In this document: positions 16,459 through 24,418 of the stretch, piece by piece
How the letters are laid out: each line of letters starts with the position of its first letter
Numbering within the stretch: position 1 is the first letter of the stretch
Assembly (NCBI GenBank): GCA_963809825.1
Contig: CAWELJ010000004.1
Span: forward strand, 1-64,000
Direction of reading: 5' to 3'
Source of the DNA: Bog-473 sp963809825
GTDB taxonomy: Bacteria; Actinomycetota; Acidimicrobiia; Acidimicrobiales; RAAP-2
DNA length: 64,000 bases
Notes under the pieces: generated by a model
Seen by the model: only the letters and a program-made list of their open reading frames with translations
What the model was told of the DNA's origin: nothing
The model's database searches: none
Translations under genes and position numbers: made by a program

Positions 16459-17622
16459 GTGAGGGGTGGGATCCTGCTTCGGTTGGCTGCGCTCGTGCTT
16501 GTTGGCGGGTCGCTGGTGGTAGGCAGCGTGCCCGTCGGGGCCCAGAGCTCCCCGCCCGTGACGACGATCAGCTTGCAGTCGCCCACGGCGTACACACCGC
16601 ATCCGCCGAACGGCGGCACCGACGACTACCACTGCACCCTGGTCAACCCACACGTGAACGAGAATTCCTTCATCGTCTCGAGCCAGTTCTTCCCGAACAG
16701 CGTCGAGGTCCACCACACGATCTTGTTCCTGGTACCGCCTGCGTTGGCTTCCCAAGCCGAAGCGAACGATGCCGGTGGGAAGGGCTGGACCTGTTTCGGG
16801 GAGACGGCATTGCCCGGCGCGACGTTGGCCCACCTCGGCGAGACGCCGTGGCTGTCAGCCTGGGCGCCGGGTCACGGCGAGGACGTGCTGCCGCATGGGG
16901 TCGGGCAACCACTTCCGAAGGGCAGCCTGGTCGTCATGCAGATCCATTACAACCTGCTCCTCGGTGACAAGCCGGTGCGCGCCAAGCTCGTCCTCCACAC
17001 GGTGCCTGGATCGACCCCGCTGCGACCGATGAGCCTGGCCTTGATGCCCGCACCTCCGGACATCCCGTGTCCCGCCGGGGTGACCGGTCCACTGTGCAAC
17101 CGCACTGCTTCGCTCGCGGATCTGGGACAGCGGTTCGGCCAGGGCGCCGTCGGGTTCGTGGATGGGATCGAGGCTGTCTGCGGGCGTAGCCCGGTCAATC
17201 CCCCGGCCGGCGATACGACGTCGTGCACCTGGCCGGTCATGCAAGCCGGCACCATCGTACGGACGGGGGCGCACATGCATCTGCTCGGACAGAGCATGCA
17301 GATCCTGCTGAACCCGGGGACGCCCACACAGAGAACGATCCTCAACGTCCCCATCTATGACTTCCATTACCAGAAGGCCTACGACCTGCAGCAGCCCATA
17401 GCCGTCGTGCCCGGCGACAAGATTCAAGTGTCGTGCACCTACAACCCGGTGCTGCGCCAGGAGCTGCCGACCCTGCGCGACCTCCCCCCCCGCTTCGTGA
17501 CGTGGGGAGACGGGTCGTCCGACGAGATGTGCCTGGGACTCGTCATGACCGTTCCGCCCGACAACTCACCGGGGGCCATTGGCTGGCCCAAGGTCGTCGA
17601 CTCCGGCGCCGTCTCTTTCTGA
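16459..17622 (+). CDS. Secreted PHM/DBH-like copper type II monooxygenase
   Basis: 387 residues with an N-terminal signal peptide (LLRLAALVLVGGSLVVGSVPVGAQ). The two-domain fold of peptidylglycine hydroxylating monooxygenase is recognisable by its copper ligands. CuH ligands are His85, His86 (SVEVHHTILF) and His163 (MQIHYNL). CuM ligands are His272, His274 (GAHMHLLG) and Met357 (DEMCLG). All six are present, so it is probably a genuine ascorbate- or other reductant-dependent hydroxylase acting outside the cytoplasm. The start is a GTG at 16459. It sits in a copper-handling neighbourhood and converges with the CopC-CopD gene. The substrate is unknown. Confidence 0.8.
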   Translation: MRGGILLRLAALVLVGGSLVVGSVPVGAQSSPPVTTISLQSPTAYTPHPPNGGTDDYHCTLVNPHVNENSFIVSSQFFPNSVEVHHTILFLVPPALASQAEANDAGGKGWTCFGETALPGATLAHLGETPWLSAWAPGHGEDVLPHGVGQPLPKGSLVVMQIHYNLLLGDKPVRAKLVLHTVPGSTPLRPMSLALMPAPPDIPCPAGVTGPLCNRTASLADLGQRFGQGAVGFVDGIEAVCGRSPVNPPAGDTTSCTWPVMQAGTIVRTGAHMHLLGQSMQILLNPGTPTQRTILNVPIYDFHYQKAYDLQQPIAVVPGDKIQVSCTYNPVLRQELPTLRDLPPRFVTWGDGSSDEMCLGLVMTVPPDNSPGAIGWPKVVDSGAVSF

Positions 17623-17757
17623 GCTTCTCGATCGTCGGTCACCTGCCGTGGGCGAGCCAGAACGTTCATGTGCGTTCAGCGTGACCGCCGTCCTCAATCT
17701 CCGAAGAGTTCCGAGTCCCCTTCAGGCCGTTTCAGGCTCACGAGGTTGAGTGCAGGA

Positions 17758-19635
17758 CTAGCGGACAGGCAGCACCGCCGTTACGACGTCTTCATCGATG
17801 GCGGTTGTTCGCACTGTGAGTTTGAGGATCCAGTCGCCCGCTACCGGGATGGTGACATCGGTGGCTCGGTAATGGCCCGGGGCGGCCACCACGAGTGGGA
17901 TCGTGATCGGCCCAATGCCCTCTGAAGGCAGGCTGATAGCGGCGTCGAGTTCGGGAATGGCCACGGGCTGTCCCAGTCGCCCGAGGACGTAGAAGTGGAA
18001 CTGATTGCCCGGGCCGGTCCTCGCGGGGGCGACGATGGCGTTGACCTGCACACCGAGCGTGTTGAAGCTCTGGGAGAAAGGTTGGGAGGCCGCCTGCTTG
18101 GCTGGCACGGCGTTTACGAGGAGTGCGGTTACAGCCAAGACGGCAAGGGCCAGCGCGACTTCGGCAAAGACCGATCGTCGTAGACGCCGGTCCGATTCTC
18201 GTTGGCCGGGTGCGGACCGCTCTTTGACGGCAACGGAGACGCCGAATACAGCTCCGCCGGTGCCAGGCAACCGCTGTGACTCCGTTCTCGCAAATGGAAC
18301 CAGGTCAGAACCTGAAGACGGAGTAGCGAGGGGCGGCAGAACCGGAGTCGACAGTCCAGACACGCGTCTGCTCGCCAAGGTTGGCCACCAGCGACCGAGG
18401 ACGATCCGGCGGCTCACGGCCCCGAGGACGATCAACATGACCACCAGGCCGATCTTCACCAGCAGGGTTCGCCCGTACACAGTGTTGAAAAGGGCGTAGA
18501 CGCTCCCCACCTGGCGCACGGACTGCACCGTCCCGGTGGCCACTATGACGAGAACGGCTGAGAAGGCGTAGGCCGAGAACGTCGAGGCGACCCTGACGAT
18601 GTCGTCGGGACGCTCCTCGGGGCGCAGTCCCGGGGCCAGGACCGCACCGAGCACGGCAAGTCCACCACACCACACTGCTGCGGCACTGAGGTGCAACACG
18701 TCGAGAGCCATGGCAAAAGGAACGCTGCCCTCCGTTGAGGCGTGACCGGCCAGACCGGGTGTGAGCAGGAGTCCAACACCGACAATCGCCCCGTAGGGCA
18801 CCCACCAGGAGGACCAGCGGCCAGTCGCACGCAGCCGACCCCGGATTCCGCACAGGACGGGGAGAAAGGCGACGAGCAGGATCACCCGCAGCACTTCGAC
18901 CTCGCCGAACCGGGTGTGGAGAACCTCGTCGAACAGCGAAGAGCGGAAGACGTCGGTGACCGGTAGGGCGGCCGCATACACACCTTGGACGGCAATCCCA
19001 GACACGGTGCACAGCATCAACACGACCCACGAAGCCCAGACGAGCCTGCCGATGCGCCGAGTGGCTCCCCCGGCCGGCCACGCGAGGAGGATCACGGTCG
19101 GGATGCCAACGAGGAGCACCAGACCGACGAAGGCGGCGAAGCGGATCGCCCAGAATGCGATCCCGACGATCGCGCCGCCCGATGCGGCGTTGACGCTGGC
19201 GGCCAAGGCGTTGGCCTTGGCTGCCCCCTTCGCCGTGCCGACACTGAAGATATAGGCCCCGTGCACGGGATGGGAGTCGGCTGAGATGACGCGCCAGGCC
19301 ACGACGTAGGTGCCGTCACGCAGGCCGGGGGGCAGCGCGATGGCCACGGCGTCGCTGTCCCCAGGGGGGTGATGGGTCCCTCCTAGGTCCACCCGGTTGC
19401 CGAGGGGACCAAGAACCCGGATGGAGCCGAAGTCAATCTCGACGGGCTCCCCGAAGTGCAGCACAACTTGACGCGGCGGCACCAAGAGAACGGAAGATGG
19501 ACTCGGATCGCTGGACTGAAGCTGAGCGTGCGCCGAGGCGGGTGCGGCTCCCAGGACGACCATCACGAAGCCCGCCGCGACCGCGACGGATGCCCGCCGC
19601 AACCATCGTGGTCGGCGGCGCACGTACGAGAGCAC
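17758..19635 (-). CDS. CopC-CopD fusion copper protein (YcnJ-like)
   Basis: About 625 residues. A signal peptide ends ASAHAQL, giving the mature N-terminal His of a CopC domain, with further ligand region ADSHPVHGAYIFSVG. CopD-like membrane helices follow (about 160-460), then a third extracytoplasmic domain at the C-terminus (FSQSFNTLGVQVNAIVAPAR onward, FixH/YtkA-like). Such fusions bind copper outside the membrane and import or buffer it. The GTG at 19635 is chosen because its G is the last base of the upstream TAG stop (TAGTG). It forms an operon with a lipoprotein and YcnI. Confidence 0.85.
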   Translation of the reverse strand: MLSYVRRRPRWLRRASVAVAAGFVMVVLGAAPASAHAQLQSSDPSPSSVLLVPPRQVVLHFGEPVEIDFGSIRVLGPLGNRVDLGGTHHPPGDSDAVAIALPPGLRDGTYVVAWRVISADSHPVHGAYIFSVGTAKGAAKANALAASVNAASGGAIVGIAFWAIRFAAFVGLVLLVGIPTVILLAWPAGGATRRIGRLVWASWVVLMLCTVSGIAVQGVYAAALPVTDVFRSSLFDEVLHTRFGEVEVLRVILLVAFLPVLCGIRGRLRATGRWSSWWVPYGAIVGVGLLLTPGLAGHASTEGSVPFAMALDVLHLSAAAVWCGGLAVLGAVLAPGLRPEERPDDIVRVASTFSAYAFSAVLVIVATGTVQSVRQVGSVYALFNTVYGRTLLVKIGLVVMLIVLGAVSRRIVLGRWWPTLASRRVSGLSTPVLPPLATPSSGSDLVPFARTESQRLPGTGGAVFGVSVAVKERSAPGQRESDRRLRRSVFAEVALALAVLAVTALLVNAVPAKQAASQPFSQSFNTLGVQVNAIVAPARTGPGNQFHFYVLGRLGQPVAIPELDAAISLPSEGIGPITIPLVVAAPGHYRATDVTIPVAGDWILKLTVRTTAIDEDVVTAVLPVR

Positions 19636-20183
19636 TAGTCTCCCGACCAGCAACCCATGATCACATCGGCAATGGTGTAGGCCACGTCGGCCGAACTGGT
19701 CGCAGGCTTGCCGAACTGTGGCGGCAACCCCGAAACGTCAACGAGCAGGACCTTCCAGTCCTTTCGGACGACGATGGACCCGTTAGGGGTGGCGAATGCG
19801 CCCTGTCCCAGAGAGGTGACTGTGGTCGACTTGCCCAGCACTTCACGGAGTTTGTCGAAGTAGTCATACGTCTCCGACCAGTTCGACAGCTCCTTGACCG
19901 ACAGCGTGAAGGTACCGTTCGGATAGGTGTAGTGACACGAATACAGGTGGTCAATCCACGTTGGTCGCTCTATCACGCCAGAAACACCGAGGGTGGCCGC
20001 CAGCTCCTCTCCGGCCTTTGTGCTGCACACCATCTTGGAGATTGTCGAGGGAGTCGGCCCGGCGGGTAGGGGCGCTCGGTTGACGACGGCCTTCGATGGC
20101 TGGTCGCTCGACGTTCCACACGCCGCCCCGACCACCGCGACGCAACAGAGCAGCAGGATTCGGCGACCCACTGATGTCCTCAT
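19635..20183 (-). CDS. Putative lipoprotein between ycnI- and ycnJ-like genes
   Basis: 182 residues. A short basic N-terminus and hydrophobic segment end in lipobox-like VGAAC (Cys22). The mature part carries two cysteines (SKMVCSTKAGEEL, LYSCHYTYPNGTF) and ends with MGCWSGD. The ATG at 20183 overlaps the YcnI stop (ATGA) and its own stop overlaps the next start, so three genes are coupled. I do not recognise the family. A surface partner of the copper importer is a reasonable guess from context alone. Confidence 0.7.
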   Translation of the reverse strand: MRTSVGRRILLLCCVAVVGAACGTSSDQPSKAVVNRAPLPAGPTPSTISKMVCSTKAGEELAATLGVSGVIERPTWIDHLYSCHYTYPNGTFTLSVKELSNWSETYDYFDKLREVLGKSTTVTSLGQGAFATPNGSIVVRKDWKVLLVDVSGLPPQFGKPATSSADVAYTIADVIMGCWSGD

Positions 20184-20914
20184 GTCCGGCGACGCACCCT
20201 CACCATGAGCCAGGTCACCCCAGCGATGCTGAGGCCCGAGAGCACGAGAGCGCCGATAGCCAGGTCTTCGGTGGCACCGGAGCCATTCGTGTCCGACGAG
20301 ATCCGGCTCACCGCACTCCGCGTGGCGCTTGTCGGAGATGTCGGAGGCGTCAACGTAACCACCGGAGCCGGGGTGTCGGGTTCGGGCTGCCCGGCCACCG
20401 GCACCTCGATCCAGCGCACGATCTCCCCGGATGAATAGGTCTGGAGGGCCTTGAACACCAGCTGAGCGGGCTTGTCGGGGACCGACCCGGCGGCCACGGA
20501 GAAGTCCTCGTACTGACCCGGTGCGATGCCTCCACTCGTAGATCTCCACGCCACGTCCGTGACGATCTGGCTCACGAGTCCATCGTCGGTCTTCACCGGA
20601 GTGGCCAGCGTCTGGGTGTGCACCGTTGCCGACCATCCGGATACAGGCAACACGTCGACGGTCAAGAGCGGCAGGTTGGTCGGAAAGAACACTTGGACCA
20701 TGACCGTGTCGGCGTTCTGACGCTCGTTGGGCACCCGGAAGGTCAACTCCACATCCTTGGAACCGGCGGGCATCGTGGGCGGGTGGACGGTGACGTGCGC
20801 CCATGCCGGCGAAGCGATGCCGAGAACGACGAGCACGAACCCGCCTATCGCCGTGCATCGGCGTCCGAGCGTCTTCGGACCCGGGGCAGCACTCATGACA
20901 CCCATTTCGCCCAT
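20180..20914 (-). CDS. YcnI-family (DUF1775) copper-binding membrane-anchored protein
   Basis: 244 residues. A signal peptide ends SPAWAHVTVHPPTMPAG, leaving the His that in YcnI proteins binds copper. The DUF1775 beta-sandwich follows (VELTFRVPNERQNADTVMVQ), with W residues in GWSATV and DVAWRS. A Thr/Pro linker and one C-terminal helix (LAIGALVLSGLSIAGVTWLMV) with a basic stop-transfer anchor it. It is the first gene of a three-gene operon with a lipoprotein and CopC-CopD, the order known for ycnK/I/J-type copper loci. Several in-frame starts are possible within the first seven codons. Confidence 0.85.
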   Translation of the reverse strand: MGEMGVMSAAPGPKTLGRRCTAIGGFVLVVLGIASPAWAHVTVHPPTMPAGSKDVELTFRVPNERQNADTVMVQVFFPTNLPLLTVDVLPVSGWSATVHTQTLATPVKTDDGLVSQIVTDVAWRSTSGGIAPGQYEDFSVAAGSVPDKPAQLVFKALQTYSSGEIVRWIEVPVAGQPEPDTPAPVVTLTPPTSPTSATRSAVSRISSDTNGSGATEDLAIGALVLSGLSIAGVTWLMVRVRRRT

Positions 20915-20989
20915 TGTGTCTTACTGATGCCCGTGAGTCCCGGCAGCGGCGCTGGTTCGAGCGCCCCTGCAATGCATTGGCACCACCAG

Positions 20990-21290
20990 CAGCGAGAGAG
21001 AGGGGTCCCGACGGCGGGGCGATACCGGAGCCGCCGCGAACACCGTCAGGACCGCCGCCCCGAGCGCGCCCACCCGGGAATCGGGGGGCCGAGGCACGGG
21101 ACGAGGGCGGGGGGCCTTTAGAGGGGGCCTCGAGGAGTGAAGCGCCGCGGTGGGGGGAGGGCGAGCGAGAGGAGGGGGCCCTCGGGCGGGGCGGGAAAGC
21201 CGCGGGGCGGCTGCCAGGCACCCGAGAAACGGGGCGCGGGGTGCGAGGAGATGAGGGACGTAGGCGGGAGGGGGGACGTCACCCGTGTCT
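20990..21290. other. Purine- and G-rich block in a 1.27-kb gap
   Basis: Within the gene-free stretch 20915-22181, about 20990-21290 is strikingly G-rich on the + strand, with many runs of four to seven G and few T. No coding frame has family similarity and no known RNA gene is recognisable. It could form G-quadruplexes or be an unusual non-coding RNA. The rest of the gap holds the att-like repeats at 21.6-22.0 kb. Confidence 0.4.
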
Positions 21291-21607
21291 GCTCAACTGG
21301 CAGTTGCTGGACACCTTCTTTCCGAAGACGCCCCAACAAAACCGGATGATCGCTGGTCCTCACAGGGTGATGGTCTGGTGAGCTTGTCCGCGCCTTCCGA
21401 GTCGGAATCACGGATCAGTTCTGCCAGCCGCATGGGACCGTTTGCCAGGACTCCACGAATACGGACCGCTCAGAGTGGTAATGGGTGCAATCCATTCGGA
21501 AGAACATCCGGTTGGGCCCAGAGAGTGCGGAGCCCGCCGCCGGCCTCCTCGACCGTCGAGAAATGGCGTCGTGTTTCGCTGCCGAATACTTTGGGCCTAT
21601 CAAGTTT

Positions 21608-21625
21608 CGTGCCCTTGGCGTGCCC
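21608..21625 (+). repeat. Paired CGTGCCC heptamers (copy B)
   Basis: CGTGCCC lies at 21608-21614 and at 21619-21625, the same 11-bp spacing as copy A. It is followed by CTAGTGAACGCGAAACAGGG. The distance to the tRNA-like repeat downstream is almost the same as in copy A, so the whole segment of about 200 bp is one composite repeat. Confidence 0.55.
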
Positions 21626-21750
21626 TAGTGAACGCGAAACAGGGCCGAACAACGCGGTCCAACGAGAGCGAAATGGCCTTTTGATTCTCCCCTCTGAGCT
21701 GGTCATTCGTGCAATTCTCATTGTCAGAGGGCTGAGGGCAAGCAAGGCGT

Positions 21751-21802
21751 GATCCGACCTGAAAAGCGTGAGGTCACCGGATCGACGCCGGTCCCGACCA
21801 CC
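21751..21802 (+). repeat. 52-bp direct repeat resembling 3' half of tRNA-Phe, right copy
   Basis: Identical to 6150-6201; here the next base completes a CCA end. Similarity continues to the right (GGCAGTGCCTTGACCAGGGCATACATT, near-matching in both copies). A more degenerate version, GAAGCGCGAGGTC followed by GGGTCGACCGTC, lies at about 21873-21900. The two perfect copies are direct repeats 15.6 kb apart. Confidence 0.65.
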
Positions 21803-21965
21803 AGGCAGTGCCTTGACCAGGGCATACATTACTTGGAACGTGGCATCAGCCCGGAGGCGACCGCTCTTCCATGAAGCGCGAGGTCGTTGGGTCGACCGTC
21901 CGGCCACGAGACGAACGCCCTCGTCAGAGCGCCGACCAGCATCTCGACTAACCCCTTGGCCACAG

Positions 21966-21983
21966 CGTGCCCTCTGCATGCCC
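21966..21983 (+). repeat. Paired heptamers CGTGCCC/CATGCCC (copy C)
   Basis: CGTGCCC at 21966-21972 and CATGCCC at 21977-21983 keep the 11-bp spacing. The tail CTAAGGAAACGAGAACGGG is a diverged form of that in copies A and B. Confidence 0.45.
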
Positions 21984-22181
21984 TAAGGAAACGAGAACGG
22001 GATCCCAATTCGGCCACCTCCACGCTCCGTGCACGGGAGCTCGCTGGTCCTTCAGCAACCGAGGCAGAACGACCCACGCATCCGTGTCTCCCGCCGTGAG
22101 GACGCTGAACAGTGGCGCATGAAGCGTCGCCGAAGAAGAACTTCAGCGTTGAGCTGGATCGCAGGTCAGACTGCTTGTCGC

Positions 22182-23516
22182 ATGAGCCGTCCGGACACTA
22201 AGTACGTAGCTGTCGGGGATGCTGACGTTGCCTACCAGGTCCTCGGAGAGGGACCCGCCGATCTCCTCTTCTTCAACGGGCTGGGCAGCAACGTCGAGAT
22301 GGCGTGGGAGGACCCGGACATTGCCGGCTTCCTCAGACGGCTGGCGTCGTTACGCCGCTTGATCTTTCTCGATCGACGAGGCACGGGAGCATCCGACGGT
22401 GTGCCACGTAACGCCATACCAACATGGGAGGAGTGGACAGAAGACATCGAGAGCGTCCTCAACGCGGTCGGGTCCGAGCAGACATCCATCCTCGCGACGG
22501 TCGATGCTGGCCCGATCGCAATCCTCTACGCCGCTGCACATCCGCAACGGGTCGACTCCCTCGTGCTGTGCAATACCACTGCCCGATATCTGATCGCTGA
22601 CGACTATCCGATCGGTTTCACGCTTGAGGCGCTCGATTTGGTCATCGAGTTCCTCCGGACCTCTTGGGGTACGCCGGAGTTCCTCTCGCTTGCTGGTGCA
22701 GCTGACCCGGAAGACGCAGTTCGCCGCAATGCCCTTGCTCGGCTCTTCCGGTCGTCGGTCACCCCGAGAACCGCAGCCGCACAGTATGACTACCTTCTTC
22801 GGAACCTCGATGTTCGCCCGGTGCTCCCGCTCCTCCGGGCGCCCACGCTGGTCCTGAGCGCCGACAATCCAAGCTTTCTGCCCATTGCTCATGGGCGCTA
22901 TGTCGCCGAACACATTGAGGGATCCAAGTTCGTTGCGCTGCCGGGCAACGACATGTTGATCTTCAGCCAACGGGACGTGATTTTCGACGAAGTTGCCGAG
23001 TTCTTGACCGGTACAAGACCGCTAACCGACATCGACCGGGTGCTGGTCTCCGTACTCTTTACCGATATCGTCGGTTCAACTGAGCGGGCAGCCTCGCTCG
23101 GTGATCAACGGTGGCGGTCTCTGTTGGATCGCCATGATCAAATTGTCCGCGAACAACTGCGGATCTTCCGAGGTCGAGAGGTCAACACGACGGGAGACGG
23201 CTTCGTCGCTTCGTTCGATGGTCCGGCTCGAGCCATCCGTTGTGCCCAAGCGATCATCGATGCAACCCGATCCATCGGTATCGAGCTACGCGTGGGTCTC
23301 CATACCGGTGAGTGCGAGGTGAGAGGCAACGACCTGGGCGGTCTCGCCGTTCACATTGCCGCTCGGGTCGGTTCTATGGCATCACCGAATGAGGTTCTTG
23401 TCTCGAGCACCGTCAAGGACCTCGTGGTTGGCTCGGGCATCGAGTTCCAGGATCGCCGCGAACACACGCTGAAGGGCGTTCCCGGGAGTTGGCGCCTGTT
23501 CAGCGTCAAGAACTGA
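22182..23516 (+). CDS. Alpha/beta-hydrolase-like sensor fused to class III adenylate cyclase
   Basis: 444 residues. The first 275 form an alpha/beta-hydrolase fold (LLFFNGLGSNVEMAW, IFLDRRGTGASDG), but the nucleophile elbow reads ATVDAGP: the usual G-x-S-x-G Ser is replaced, so it is probably a ligand sensor. The C-terminal 180 residues are a class III cyclase domain with metal-binding Asp in VLFTDIVGSTERA and NTTGDGFVASF, and the transition-state region GLAVHIAARVGS. The layout matches mycobacterial Rv1900c-like cyclases. The ATG at 22182 gives the family start. It stands alone in a repeat-rich region; the product is presumably cAMP. Confidence 0.85.
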   Translation: MSRPDTKYVAVGDADVAYQVLGEGPADLLFFNGLGSNVEMAWEDPDIAGFLRRLASLRRLIFLDRRGTGASDGVPRNAIPTWEEWTEDIESVLNAVGSEQTSILATVDAGPIAILYAAAHPQRVDSLVLCNTTARYLIADDYPIGFTLEALDLVIEFLRTSWGTPEFLSLAGAADPEDAVRRNALARLFRSSVTPRTAAAQYDYLLRNLDVRPVLPLLRAPTLVLSADNPSFLPIAHGRYVAEHIEGSKFVALPGNDMLIFSQRDVIFDEVAEFLTGTRPLTDIDRVLVSVLFTDIVGSTERAASLGDQRWRSLLDRHDQIVREQLRIFRGREVNTTGDGFVASFDGPARAIRCAQAIIDATRSIGIELRVGLHTGECEVRGNDLGGLAVHIAARVGSMASPNEVLVSSTVKDLVVGSGIEFQDRREHTLKGVPGSWRLFSVKN

Positions 23517-23573
23517 CTCGATCGCTCACGATGGGACGGGGCCGTCAGGCAATGCTTTGCTTCACTAAAGTTC

Positions 23574-23590
23574 CGTGCCCTTGGCTGCCC
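23574..23590 (+). repeat. Paired heptamers CGTGCCC/GCTGCCC (copy D) in a 349-bp gap
   Basis: CGTGCCC at 23574-23580 is followed by GCTGCCC at 23584-23590, one base closer than in the other copies. The tail CTAGCCAGCGCGAAGGGCGC and CAACGAGAGCGA match copy B. No tRNA-like core follows. The gap 23517-23865 has no other recognised feature. Confidence 0.45.
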
Positions 23591-23865
23591 TAGCCAGCGC
23601 GAAGGGCGCACAATCGCGAGATGCAACGAGAGCGATTGAGTTCTCGGACGGCCCGAAGGAACACGGACGGGACTTTCCGTCCCGAAACGCATTCGCGCGT
23701 GGGAACCCAGGCGGCGGCGCCAATGACTCCGGTAGCGATCTCGACCGGATCAGTCGAAATGCGATTGGGATTGCTGCCGATGGTCCATCGGTACAGTGCT
23801 CCGGATCCCGATCCAACCTCCACCAAAGCGAGATGTTGACCGGAGAGATCGATTTGAACGCCGTG

Positions 23866-24315
23866 CTATCGAATGCCGACGACGCTCTGGATCGTGGTGG
23901 GGACGCCGGGAATCGAGCCATAGAACTGGGCATCGCCGAAGCTAAAGACGCCGCCATCGAGCGAGACGATCCAGTAACCATTGCCGTCGGGTGTTCGGGT
24001 GATCCCGGACACGGTGGCCAGAGGAAGGGCGAGCTGAACGGTGGTCGGTGGCGTGAACCCCATGACCCTGACTGGTGGCACCTGCACCCCAACAGAAGGG
24101 AGTGAGCCGAAGTACTGAGCGTCACCAAAGGAGTAGACGGTGCCGTCATCAGCCACCATCGAGTAGCCGTGGCCGTCGGCGGTCGCGGCGAAGCCAATGA
24201 TCGGAACGGCCGCGGCGTGACCGGTACCTACCGCCGCCCGCGACCCGAGGGCGCCGGCGTGCGCGTTGCTCGACACGATCCGGGTGTTCCAAGGAGATTG
24301 AGTCCCATACGACAC
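23866..24315 (-). pseudogene. Fragment of a GYWLV-repeat secreted protein
   Basis: A 149-codon frame with two repeat units: DGHGYSMVADDGTVYSFGDA followed by QYFGSLPS, and DGNGYWIVSLDGGVFSFGDA followed by QFYGSIPG. It has only a weak GTG start, no signal peptide and no ribosome site, and it ends soon after the second unit. Intact members have about six units plus a secreted enzymatic or binding domain, so this is probably a broken gene. It could instead be a small degenerate protein still expressed. Confidence 0.55.
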
Positions 24316-24418
24316 AGGTCAACGAGCGACGATCTTCCCCGGACCGGCCAGATGGAACCACGTTGCCCGGCCCCTGACGAATCGGATCGGACTTATCGAA
24401 AGGCGTCGACCGCAGAGG

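Noticed and set aside
21290..21420. Transposase remnant
   Set aside because: Short open frames there have no DDE or other transposase motif and no terminal inverted repeats were seen.
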